Source: Limnomonas spitsbergensis
Taxonomy: Eukaryota > Chlorophyta > Chlorophyceae > Chlamydomonadales
Direction of reading: 5' to 3'
NCBI GenBank assembly: GCA_037349105.1
Contig: JAYJMM010000120.1
Location: 682,001-746,000, forward strand
Length of the DNA: 64,000 bases
Below, in pieces: positions 35,691 to 46,376 of the stretch. Both the position numbers and the translations under genes were made by a program. The notes under the pieces are model-generated. The model was not told the origin of the DNA. It saw only the letters and a list, made by a program, of their open reading frames with translations, and searched no databases. Position 1 is the first letter of the stretch. Each line of letters starts with the position of its first letter.

Positions 35691-38600
35691 TCAACGGTAG
35701 GGTGTGGGAAGCAGAGGCTGCTGCAGGTTGTAGTTTGGCTGTTGCGTTCCGTAGGCCGACTTTTGTGATCCATAGCCCAACTGCTGCTGTCCGTAGCCTG
35801 ACTGCTGCTGTCCATAACCTGGTTGTTGCAGTCCATGACCCGCCTGCGCAGGTGAGCTGGCAGAGCCTAGCTGTTGCTGGCCAGATGTGAAACTGCCCTG
35901 CTGCTGCAGCTGCGATGGCTGCCCAGTCGCAAAGCTGCCCCGCCGTTGCGGCTGCTGTTGCTGGCCAGGTGAATAACTTCCCTGCTGTTGTTGGCCAGGC
36001 ACGAAACTGCCCTGTTGCTGCAGCTGCGGGGACTGGCCGGATACAAAGCTGCCCTGCTGTTGCGGCTGCTGTTGCTGGCCCGGTGAATAACTTCCCTGTT
36101 GTTGCGGCTGCTGTTGCTGGCCAGGTGTGAAACTGCCCTGCTGCTGCAGCTGCGGGGACTGCCCAGACGCAAAGCTGCCCTGCTGTTGCGGCTGCTGCTG
36201 CTGGCCAGGTGAATAACTGCCCTGCTGTTGCAGCTGCTGTTGCTGGCCAGGTACAAATCTGCGCTGCTGTTGCGGCGGCTGTTGTTGGACAGGTGTGAAA
36301 CTGCCCTGCTGCTGCAGCTGCGGGGACTGCCCGGACACAAAGCTGCCCTGCTGTTGCGGCTGCTGATGCTGGCCCGGTGAATAACTTCCCTGCTGTTGCT
36401 GGCCAGGCACGAAACTGCCATGTTGCAGCAGGTGTGGGGACTGGCCGGATACAAAGCTGTCATGTTGTTGCAGCTGCTGATGCTGGCCCGGTGAATAACT
36501 TCCCTGCTGTTGCTGGCCAGGTGCAAAGCTGCCCTGTTGCAGCTGTGGGGACTGGCCAGATGCGAAGCTGCCCTGCTGTTGCAGCTGCTGTTGCTGGCCA
36601 GGTGTAAAACTTCCCTGCTGTTGCGGCAGGATTTCGGGACTTCCTCCATATGCACCCTGTTGCAGGTGTTGCTGATGTGGCTGACCATATCCGAGGTTGG
36701 AAGCTGCATGCAGCTGGCCACCGCTGCCAAGCTGCCCGTTTGAGCTGGGCAGCCGTCCGGGCTGGGTTGTGGGTGGCATTGACCCATAGGGCCCCATGGA
36801 AGGGTTAGGGTTCTGCTGGTGCTGGCCCAGCATGCTCAGGGGTGGAGGGCCGGGCATCGGCAGCTGCATGAGAGGAGGATGCAGAGCATTAGACTGGTAT
36901 CAGTGGTTGGCCTGAGTGTTATGGGGGCTCTGTCCCTTCCCGACCTCTTTCCTTCCTCGTTGATGTGCAAGATTTATTCTCTCAGGGCTGGGGCACCCAC
37001 CCCATGGACAGGTGGAAACCCTGAATATCCCCCCCCTTCAAAGAAAGAAAAGAATGCTGCCATCTGAGCATGAAGTCACAACCAATGCTGACACGTGCAT
37101 AACTGCATATGGCACCAGGTAAACACGGATTGGATCCTGTGGGGGCACACGATGGGATACTCTGGGCACGGCAGATATAAATCAAACTCCTTCCGTATCA
37201 CGTCCGCAGTTGACTGTTTTTGGACAGGCAGATCAAATACTTCAGGTCTCTCACAGGTCTCTCATGCATTCCACGTGTGGGTGGCTGAAGTGTCCCACCC
37301 TTTGCACTACAGCTAGGGCCCTTTGGCCGAGCCTTTTTTAACAAGTTCCAGAGGTGTAATATCATTTAGCCTACAGCGGCTCTCACCGGCTTGAGCTTGT
37401 TGACTGTGTGCGGGCCAACGATGAGGTCCAGGACCGGCACCACCCATTCAAACACTTCCGGGCGCTGCTCCCGCTGCTCCGGCTTCTCGACTCTCAGCTA
37501 CGATCGAGAAGCGAGGCAGCAATGTCTGCGCTCAAGCTAAGCCCTTGCCAAAGCCTGGATGTTGAAGCACAAGCATCTAGTTGTTGCGGGGCTGCATTAA
37601 CCTACGCTTTCCAACGCCAACCCCTAATGACCCTGCTCCTGAGTCTCGCATACAAAGTTGTAGATCCCTATAGAACAACTCAACAGCCCAGTGCCGAACC
37701 TTCCCCCCCCCCTCCTCCTCAGATTCCTCCACCTCCTGGACAGGTGGAAGGCCTAGATAATAAAACATCTAGGATCTAGGGAAATATGAACAGAATAAGA
37801 AACAGTGCCCTCACCTGGAACGTCAGCGCCCCCCTGTTCAACGCTTTGCCCGCCACCAGTTGGTCCTCCCCCACCAGGCACCAGTTGCGAGCGCCCTTGA
37901 GCACCTGGTTGTTATTAAAGCCCTTGATCAGCATCTCCTGGGTATGCTGTGTAGGGCAAGCAACAGGGGGGTTTAAGGTGGGAGCGTTCGACATTGCGGA
38001 GCGGGCAGCAGTCGGGGACCAAGGTGGGAGGCTGGTAGCGTTCAGCGGTTAAGCACTGCATGGTGGACAGCAGTGGACAGGCACCAAAACAGGAGTCTTC
38101 AGCAATGCAGGGCGGGCAGCAGTAGGGGACCGGCTTGGAAGTGTCAAGCTCAGCTCCATCACTTATTCACTTATCATGGCAGAGTCTGTGATCGACCTAG
38201 ATATCTTCTGCGCCAGTTGTGGCAGGCACATATGAGCCTGTGACAAGATACTGAAGAAGCTCTGCTTCAAGTATTTGACATGTCTCATACTACTGCGAAG
38301 GCCCGACCCCCCTTTTGCACCACTGATGCCCCCCACCACCGGAAAGGAGGCTCAAAACGTTTCCATTCCATCCCATCCTGCCCTACAGCCCTACTGGGTC
38401 CGACCCAGTGTTGAAGCCTGGCTCATCAATGCTTTCACCTCCACAGATGCCCATATCTGCACCCAAGGACGTCCCAAACAATCCCATCCTGCCATACCAG
38501 GTCCAAATCTTTCCAGCCCATCCCGCCCTGCCGGTTCCTAACATTTTCATCCCACCCTGCCGACCTGCCCTAAAGGGTTCAAATCTGTCCATCCCATCCT

Positions 38601-41600
38601 GCCCTACCGGGTCCAAAATGCGTGTGGTGGCCTGGCTCATCAACGCCTTCACCACTGCAGATGGGGGAGGTGCGTTGCCTATGGCTGACGAGATGATCTG
38701 TGAAAGACAGAGAGGGGAGGGGGGCAGGTAACATGATTGCCGCACCAGCCTGCATGACCTGCGCTAGGTTAAGGGGCGGCCCTCCGAGCGCAGATAGCAT
38801 CACAACTTCAGCACCACACAACCATGCATACACCTGCAAGCATCTAGACTAAAACCCTTGAACTGCACACCCTGCATGCACTTGTACGCATGCAGGTCTG
38901 GACTGCACCTGCATGCCATTGGTAGCATGCAGGCCTAGGCTGCTCATCCTGGACTGCACACCCTGCATGCAATTGGTAGCATGCAGGCCTAGACTGCCCA
39001 CCCTGTCTATTAGGTCTCGCACACCTGGGGCATGAAGCGATGGTCCGTCTTGAGGTTGGTGATGGGTCGCGTGCAGAAGCGGCCTAGTGCCGCAACGTGC
39101 ACATCCCCAGAGAGGAAGGTGAAGCGGAAGCCGCGGGCCTGAGCCAGGTTCTGCACATTGAGGAGGAGCAGTGTCAGGGGCGAGGCCAAGGCACAGCACG
39201 GAGCGGATTGTTAGGGTCGAAAGGAGAGGATCAGGACCTGGAACATGCTTTGTGTTCAACAGGTTCTGCAGTTGAGGAGGAGCAGTGTCAGGGGCGAGGC
39301 CGAGGCCTTGCACAGAACGCTCTAGATCACAAGGGTTGAAAGGAGAGGACTATGACCTGGAACATGCTATGAGTTGAACAGGCTCTGACAGCCAATGATA
39401 CGGCCCAAAGGAGTATGAACGTATCATATTATTTATGCCAGTGTTCACACAGATATGTGATATACACATATTAACATGTACCGGTATGCTTTTGGCATAA
39501 CATTATCGCCATGCTCTACAGCATTGCATCTACGATCCCGCCAGCACAAACTCCATCTTTTTGCCGTACATCCCCAGAGCCCCTTGCAGAGGGTGGGTGG
39601 GTTGTGTCCCCACCTGCAGCATGTCCATAACGTGGCACCTCTGGGCCCTGCTCAAAAAGGCTCGGCCGCGTGGGTGACTAACTAACCTGCAGCATGTGCA
39701 GCATCATGGGTGGGTTGTGTCCCCACCTGCAGCATGTGCAGCATCATGAGCTTTTCCGCCTCGTGCGCCCCGGCGCTCCAGTGGTCCGCCAGGTCATCCA
39801 GCAGGTCTGGGAGCCCAAACTGGTTGTAGATGTGGCTGCAAAGTCCAGTCTTCTGCATCAGGGCCACCACAGCCTGCTGCGTGCGGCCCTTGCCTGTACC
39901 ATGTGCGAAAAGGGTCACGGGAATGAGATACCTGAGAATGGCAGGGCTGTAGAAGCTGCAGGGGATGCATGCGGCTGCATGGTCTCACAGGCGTGTGAGT
40001 GAAGGCAGAAGACCCAGTGGCTGGGAAGGAGATGCTGTCGGCCCCCCTTCCACCCTCATCACCATTCAGAGGGTCCTGCCATGCTGCACCCCCTTCACTC
40101 CCATCACCCCTGTTAGGAGATGCTGCCACGCTGTACCCCTGTCAGGAGATGCTGCCATGCTGCACCCCCTTCACTCCCATCACCCCTGTTAGGAGATGCT
40201 GCCACGCTGTACCCCTGTCAGGAGATGCTGCCATGCTGCACCCCCTTCACTCCCATCACCCCTGTTAGGAGATGCTGCCACGCTGTACCCCTGTCAGGAG
40301 ATGCTGCCATGCTGCACCCCCTTCACTCCCATCACCCCTGTTAGGAGATGCTGCCACGCTGTACCCCTGTCAGGAGATGCTGCCATGTTGCACCCCCTTC
40401 ACTCCCATCACCCCTGTTAGGAGATGCTGCCACGCTGTACCCCTGTCAGGAGATGCTGCCACGCTGTACCCCTGTCAGGAGATGCTGCCATGCTGCACCC
40501 CCTTCACTCCCATCACCCCTGTTAGGAGATGCTGCCACGCTGTACCCCTGTCAGGAGATGCTGCCATGCTGCACCCCCCTCACTCCCATCACCCCTGTTA
40601 GGAGATGCTGCCACGCTGTACCCCTGTCAGGAGATGCTGCCTTGCTGCACCCCCTTCACTCCCATCACCCCTGTTAGGAGATGCTGCCACGCTGTACCCC
40701 TGTCAGGAGATGCTGCCATGCTGCACCCCCCTCACTCCCATCACCCCTGTAAGGAGATGCTGCCGCTCTGTACCCCTGTCAGGAGATGCTGCCACGCTGT
40801 ACCCCTGTCAGGAGATGCTGCCATGCTGCACCCCCTTCACTCCCATCACCCCTGTTAGGAGATGCTGCCACGCTGTATTCCTGTCAGGCGATGCTGCCAT
40901 GCCGCACCCCCTTCACTCCCATCACCCCTGTTAGGAGATGCTGCCACGCTGTACCCCTGTCAGGAGATGCTGCCATGCTGCACCCCCTACACTCCCATCA
41001 CCCCTGTTAGGAGATGCTGCCACGCTGTACCCCTGTCAGGAGATGCTGCCATGCTGCACCCCCTTCACTCCCATCACCCCTGTTAGGAAATGCTGCCACG
41101 CTGTACCCCTGTCAGGAGATGCTGCCACGCTGCACCCCTATCAGGAGATGCTACCATGCTGCACCCCCTTCACTCCCATCACCCCTGTTAGGAGATGCTG
41201 CCACGCTGTACCCCTGTCAGGAGATGCTGCCATGCTGCACCCCCTTCACCTTATCACCCATCAGGCAGAAGGCGCTGCACCCCTGCACCCTGTCAGGAGG
41301 TGCTGCCACGCTGTACCCCCTGAAAGAAGGAAAGAAAACTAAGTCCCGCAGGGGCGAGAGGGTTAAGGAAACAGCGCGGCATTACCCCCTGAACCTCATC
41401 CATCATCGGTTATCACCTGTCAGGAAGTTGAGGCTGCTTTCAATGATGGAGATCTGTGGGTACATCACAGGCACCGGCGCTAGGATGATGACGTGCCTGA
41501 CGGTCTTGGGCAGTGCCGCAAGCCTCTGCTGAATCATCACCCATGACCCCGGCCGCACACACGTCTCGATCGAGCGCTCGGTGCGCGCATCCAGCATCAG

Positions 41601-44600
41601 CACAGCTGTGGTGGAGCCAAAGCAGCCCAACCAGTTCCAACCGAACTCCCCAAAGACCTGCAGTGAGTTCAGGAGAGATTGCATCAGATGCTGGAGGATC
41701 TGCAGGATCAGCAGGATCAGTAGGATCGGAAGGATCCCAAAGACGCTTGCACACAAGTGTGGGTAGGACTGCTGGCCAGTAGGAGGAACATCTTAACTGC
41801 ATTGCATGGTATTCAGTCTTACACAGCTGCTCGCTCTGTCCCTCAAAGCTTCTTGCTCTGCGCCAGGTGTGGCCAAGCTTGCAGGCAAGATGCCAGCGCT
41901 CAGCCGTGCTCAGTCCAGCTCAACTGGTCATGATCATAGATGGCTGCCCAAACGGCATCGCAGCCCAGGCATGAGACCACCGGCTGGAGGCCGGTAGCCC
42001 GGTAGGGGAACCTTTCGATTGCTGAGCCACTTAGACATAAAGCACGACGAATGCTCACCTCATCGTGTTCATTGATGGCGGCCCAAAGGGCATTACAGGC
42101 CAGACATGCTCTGGCTGGAGGCCGGTAGGCTGGTAGGGCACTGAACTTTTCAATTGCCGAGCCACAAGGAGATAAGCCACCACCACCGGTACTGCTCTCC
42201 TGGTTAGGGCCGTGGATGGCAACCCTAAAAGCATTCCAGGCCAGACATGAGGCCTCCGTCTGGAGGCCGGTATGTTACTGAGCTTCTCAATTGCTGAGCC
42301 ACGAAGAAATAAGAAGCCCAACGCTCACCTGGTTGTGGTCGTAGATACGCTCAGGGGTGCTGTGTTGCTGGAACAGGCAGTAGAACTTGCGTGCAAAGAA
42401 GAACACGCCCTGGAAGACTGGACAGAACTGGAGCTCCACGGGGTAGCTGCCCCAGCCGTCAAATATGTCGTGGTCGTCCCACATCATGACCTGAGAGTGG
42501 AGGGAGGGATCGCTGCTTATACTTGTCCGGCCAGAACTCAGCTGCATCATGGCCTGGTTGGAGTGTTGACCCGATTGGCCAAGAAGAGGCACGACCAGTG
42601 GTGGCCGCCCAGTGGCCCCCCTGACATGTCATGGCCATCCCTCATCATGACCTGGGGTTGAGGTAGGGAGGCGCCACGGGGGCGGGGAGGCGTGATCAGT
42701 CATTGCTCCCTTCATTTTCTGACCTCAGGCCCTCGAGCGCTCCCTCACCAGCGGTGCCCCCTGGACGTGCCTCTCACTCACCTGTGGGATGGATGCCAGC
42801 GCGTCCTTGAACCTGGGCTGCGTCCAGTGCCTGCAGGGATGTTCAACCAGGGATATGAACAGTGTAGAATTGAGCAGTGTGGACAGTGTGAACAGTGTGA
42901 AAGTGAACATAAAATTTGAAGATTGAGAGGTTTGAAAGCATTCAATGAGGCCCAGGTTACAATCAGGGTGGTATTAGGCAGGCAGGTGCAGTGTGTCAGT
43001 CTGAGGCTCTGCAGCAAGGCCCTGCTTGAGTGCTTGCTCACAGACCCTAGTGAGCAGCGTCAAGGGACGCAATCAAGAGTGATGGATGCGATAAGAGAGG
43101 CCTACTGTCACTGCACATGATTCTTGTGCACCCACTTGATATAGGCCGTGAAATAGTACCACTCCACTTGCTCGGACATTTCGTGTGTGAAGGGGTAACC
43201 CAGTCGCTGTGTCTTGTCCGGGATCTCGAGCCACTGAAGGAGCAGACAAGGGACAACAAAAGAAAAATATCACGGTTCAGAAAATGGAGATGCCTTGCAA
43301 CATGCCTTGTTATGGAGGCAGTGCCGAAGCGCCCATCAGGAACACACCAGCATACCATGTCTTCTGCCCATTAGGCCCGCCGCTACACCCCCCAACACCA
43401 GAGAAGGCAGGTGAAAGTGTGAAACACATCATAACAGTACAGATGCCCCCTCCCCCTATCTGAAATACACTGGTACACACCGCCTTCTCAGTTCAGGGCC
43501 TGCCGCTACACCCACCTGCACCAGGGAAGGCAGGTTCCACACATCACAGCAGTACAGCTGCCCCCCCCCTCAATTTGAAATATACTGGTACACAATAACA
43601 CACCGCCTTTTCAGTACAGACCCTGCTGATGCACCCACCTGCACCAGAGAAGGCAGGTTCCACACATCATCGCAGTACAGCTGGTCCCCCCCGCCGACCA
43701 TGACGTGGATCGGCTTTTCCTCATGGCAGTGGTTGACGTCTCGCCACAGCGGCTGTATGCCGCCCATGTCCGCCTCCACCTCATGGTCATGGAAGCCGTT
43801 GCATGAGTAGAAGCCCCACCGCCACTTCTGAGAGACGCCAGGCACACGGAAACGGTACCTGCACTCTCATCGAGGTAGAGGACCGTCTCAGTGTTTAGGG
43901 TTTAGGGTTCAGGGTTGAGGATTATTAGTCTATTTAATTATTCTCTTTGTGGCTGCCCTGTGGCTGCTTAAGGCCTGCTTGGGTTTAAACCTTGACATTG
44001 CCAACAGACTCATGCCCATTACCCAAGTAGCATGGCCGGCCACACATGGTGCCCTTGGCAGGCGGTAATTGAATTTTAGCTGAACCGCAGCCGAGCTGTG
44101 AAACAAAACCCACAAGACCGTCTGAAAGCCGTCTCGTTGCGTGAAAGCCGTCTGATTGCCTCACTGTGATGGAACCCTGGGCAGCTGGGCTGCTACTCTC
44201 AGAAGCTGCCACCCAACAAATGTGTCCAAGGCAGGCATAGACCCCTCATGCAGGCAAGCTATGGTGAAAGGAAACCTACAGGCCACTGGACCAGTCTCTG
44301 CAGCACCATTGCAAGCAAGGAGTGAAGCAGCTATGATCTGAAGATAGATGAAGGCACACCTACACACCAATCTTTGCAACTTCGTTGTGGTTACTGAGGG
44401 ATGCCGGTATGTAAGGAACCAAACTCCTGACGCCCATGACATTCTCACATGACACATCGAAAACAGCGTGCTCATTCCCCCCACCCCCACGCAGTGCGCT
44501 CACCTGTGTTGAAAAAAGAAGGAATGGTCCTTGTCATGTATCACCATGTACTCCACCGTGCGCTGCGGCACACCGCACAGAATGGTGATGTCGAAACGCC

Positions 44601-46376
44601 AGATGTTGTAGCCGCGGTAATGCTCCAGGTGCTGGGCCTTGACATGTGCATCACTCCTACAGAAAAGAGTGAGGGTGTAATTCTGTGACTAGATATCGCT
44701 GGGACGAGTGACCAGATTTTGCTGGAACGAGTGGGTAGGCATAGCAGAGTTGAGCACCAGAGCTGAGAAATGACGAGCGGCTGAGGCCCGTCCAAGCTGA
44801 CAGTCTGACACCCCCCCTCCTGAAGTGGTTTTCTTATATTTTCAGTCAGGCCGTTTTTCTCTCTCTTTTTAGTTAATTTTTGATGGCCTCCTTTATGGTC
44901 TGGGACGGTTTACAAGCTAAGTAGAAAAAATGGCCTCAGTACCCTCCTGATAAACCATCACCTACCCATTGACATCCACGTCGCAGAATTTGAGCGTTGG
45001 CGGCACTGTGCCCTTGCACTGGTGTGCCACGACCAGCACAGAGGCATAGTAGGCGTTGGAGAGCGGGTCATAGCCCCCAAAGCGGAGGAATGGACCGTAT
45101 GACTTGATGTCAGGGGCCGGTCCCGTCTGCGGTGTCTGAGTGAGGGGTGCAGCACCCGGGGGCCTGGGCGCCCCGGGCACTCCCGGAGCCCCTGGTGGCG
45201 GCACGGCAAGGTCCTCCGAGAGGGCAACGTTTGACCCGGGTGGCGGGTTCAGGAAGCCAAACCTGCAGCCAGTATGGGAATGAGATTATGCATGCAGCAG
45301 GCAGATATGCCCTCGCTAAGCTGCATGATGTGTTGATTTGCATGATTTCGCTGTTATCCTGGATTGGGACATTCCGCCCACAGCCCTTGTCAAGAGCGCA
45401 TCAGCTAACCCAACCAGTGAGGAAGTGCACCTGGCTGATTCCCCTGCCTCCCTTGCGAACCTGTTGTTGATCAAACGAAAATCAAGAGGTCAACTATTCC
45501 TTAATAACTAGCACAGCCTTCGCTCTGCGGGCACAAGTCCCAGGCACCTGACGAATTTTACTTCTCTGGAACCTGAACTCCCAGTGCTACATCTCGGCTT
45601 GCTGTAAGCCTTGACACTTTGACTGGCCCATTTTCCCACCTGCTGAGACCCAGCTCCGCATTCCTGAATTCTTTAGCGCTGTCATCGTCCATTGGTTTGC
45701 TGGCACAGCACCCGGCACTATTGGCGATGTCGACAGGGGGCTGCTGGCCTGGTGTGCTGCCCGCCGGCTGCAGACTGCTTGCTGCCCCGCCCGCAGTGGG
45801 TGTAGCGGCACTAGCTTCGGGGACCTTCTTGCCGCCAAACAGCCGGCCGAAGAAACCAGGTTCCTCCGGGGTTACCATGCTGGCTCCCTGGCCCTGAGTT
45901 GCACCTGATCCCATCCCAGCACTCGCCCCCGGCTGGGTTTGAGGACGGGAAGGTGCGGGATTGCCCTGCTGCTGCTGCTGGGATGGGAAGGAGTTCTGGC
46001 CCGGATAGGGACTGGGATATCCTGCACCCCTGTGTCAGAGACAACGTAGAAATGAATCTTGCTTGAAATTTCTGAGTTCCAATGCGTAAACTGGCTTAAT
46101 GGTGTGGTAGAGGTTTCGGCAATCGGCACCATGGCACCTCCTTGCGCTCCCATGCAAGGGAGCATGTTATGATGTGAGACTTGCCGCAACGACTCAAGTA
46201 GGCTGCAAACGCGTCTCTCAGGAAGCTTCCAAATCAGGGGCTTCACCCCAATTACCATGAACATTGCCCTCAGCGGTCTGGAAGGACCTCGTCATGCAGG
46301 CACTTACGGAGTTCAGAAGCCCTGGTCTTCCCCTCCCATGTGCAACTCACCCCACGCTCGACTGAGGTGTCGCCAT
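35691..46376 (-). CDS. PhoD-like phosphatase with Gln-rich prion-like tail
   Basis: The family contains metal-dependent phosphatases of the PhoD fold; the substrate is unknown here. Fifteen exons give about 1140 residues: 46351-46376 (start), 45640-46029, 44966-45262, 44504-44656, 43639-43858, 43136-43233, 42782-42830, 42329-42490, 41417-41657, 39727-39893, 39025-39150, 38608-38697, 37815-37946, 37387-37485 (5' edge uncertain) and 35691-36863. A Pro/Gln-rich N-terminus leads to WRFDITI, then IHVMVGGGDQLYCDDVWN, KHWTQPRFKDALASIPQ and MMWDDHDIFDGWGSYP (metal-binding Asp/His cluster), WLGCFGSTTAVLMLDARTER, and SGDVHVAALGRF near the end of the catalytic domain. The last exon adds about 390 residues of imperfect Gln/Ser/Gly repeats such as QQQGSFASGQSPQLQ and QQGSYSPGQQQQPQ, which is unusual for the family. 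Several introns are expanded by copied exon edges. The introns span over 7 kb of the 10.7 kb. Confidence 0.9.
35880..36640 (-). repeat. Coding tandem repeat of the Gln-rich tail
   Basis: About sixteen imperfect coding units of 39-51 bp alternate GSF(A/V/T)(P/S)GQSPQLQQQ and GSYSPGQQQQPQQQ. All length variation is in multiples of three, so the frame is kept. This is consistent with purifying selection on an open frame, unlike the intronic arrays nearby. Confidence 0.88.
37316..37370 (-). mobile_element. Fragment of dispersed repeat family 1 (minus orientation)
   Basis: Reverse-complemented, it reads TTACACCTCTGGAACTTGTT and then GGCTCGGCCAAAGGGCCC, a diverged copy of the family described at 57066. 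It lies in an intron of the PhoD gene. Confidence 0.6.
38375..38660. repeat. Copied edge of PhoD exon 12 (pseudo-exon plus short repeats)
   Basis: The stretch CCTGGCTCATCAATGCTTTC at about 38419 repeats the exon sequence CCTGGCTCATCAACGCCTTC at 38631. Between them are about three diverged units of TCCCATCCTGCCCTACCGGG with CCAAATCTGTCC. In the real copy CCGGTAGGGC is the splice donor (reverse-complemented); donor-like GTAGGG survives in the distant copy. Confidence 0.75.
38870..39004. repeat. Short tandem repeat beside PhoD exon 11
   Basis: Three or so units of about 45 bp share GACTGCACACCCTGCATGCA and GGTAGCATGCAGGCCT. The units contain the palindrome GCATGC twice. Confidence 0.75.
39143..39390. 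repeat. 117-bp duplication starting at the acceptor of PhoD exon 11
   Basis: GGTTCTGCACATTGAGGAGG at about 39147 recurs as GGTTCTGCAGTTGAGGAGG at about 39261, followed in both by AGCAGTGTCAGGGGCGAGGC and later GAAAGGAGAGGA. A third partial copy starts at about 39380 (GGCTCTGACAG). The first bases of the exon (AACCTG on the coding strand) are included. Confidence 0.85.
39585..39745. repeat. Three copies of the donor edge of PhoD exon 10
   Basis: GTTGTGTCCCCACCTGCAGC occurs at about 39600 and again at 39714, where it is the real junction (coding strand CTGCAG|GTGGGG); a shorter copy, CCTGCAGCATGTGCAGCATC, starts at 39688. The copies keep an intact donor. A fragment of dispersed repeat family 1 sits between copies one and two. 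Confidence 0.85.
39628..39680 (+). mobile_element. Fragment of dispersed repeat family 1
   Basis: It contains CACCTCTGGGCCCTGCTCAA and continues AAAGGCTCGGCCGCGTGGG, preceded by CATAACGT, then diverges. The conserved head of the family is present and its tail is missing. Confidence 0.75.
40073..41335. repeat. 76-bp minisatellite, about 16 units, in a PhoD intron
   Basis: The unit combines TGCTGCCACGCTGTACCCC, TGTCAGGAGATGCTGCCATG and CACCCCCTTCACTCCCATC; some units carry an extra 29-bp half copy. Units are highly similar, indicating recent amplification. The genuine exon end at 41411-41425 reads TATCACCTGTCAGGAAG; the array motif CCCCTGTCAGGAGATGC resembles it, so the array may have grown from that splice junction. 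Open frames across it are artefacts, because 76 is not a multiple of three. Confidence 0.93.
41905..42335. repeat. ~132-bp tandem repeat carrying a PhoD exon end (4 units)
   Basis: Four units each contain an equivalent of GGTCATGATCATAGATGGC, GCATTACAGGCCAGACATG, CTGGAGGCCGGTAG and TTGCTGAGCCAC. The last unit ends in the real junction CGCTCACCTGGTTGTGGTCG at 42322, the donor of the exon 42329-42490. Earlier units hold decayed equivalents (CTCACCTCATCGTGTTCAT at about 42055; CTCTCCTGGTTAGGGCCG at about 42193). Confidence 0.88.
43375..43640. repeat. ~122-bp duplications of the 3' part of PhoD exon 5
   Basis: GCACCAGAGAAGGCAGGTTC at 43641 (exon 5) recurs as GCACCAGGGAAGGCAGGTTC at about 43519 and ACACCAGAGAAGGCAGG at about 43397. 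Each is followed by a version of CACACATCA.CAGTACAG and a C run. The intronic copies are pseudo-exons; the nearer one keeps CCCACCTGC, the reverse complement of a CAG|GTGGG donor. Confidence 0.88.

Noticed and set aside
35867..36787. Long second minus-strand frame over the Gln-rich tail
   Set aside because: It is the alternative frame of the CAG/CTG-rich repeats and joins no conserved exon; the Gln-rich frame follows the PhoD exons and ends in a normal stop.
40000..41532. Series of overlapping plus-strand open frames of 74-172 codons
   Set aside because: They are generated by the 76-bp minisatellite, which lies in an intron of the PhoD gene on the other strand; the same string of residues recurs in shifted frames.
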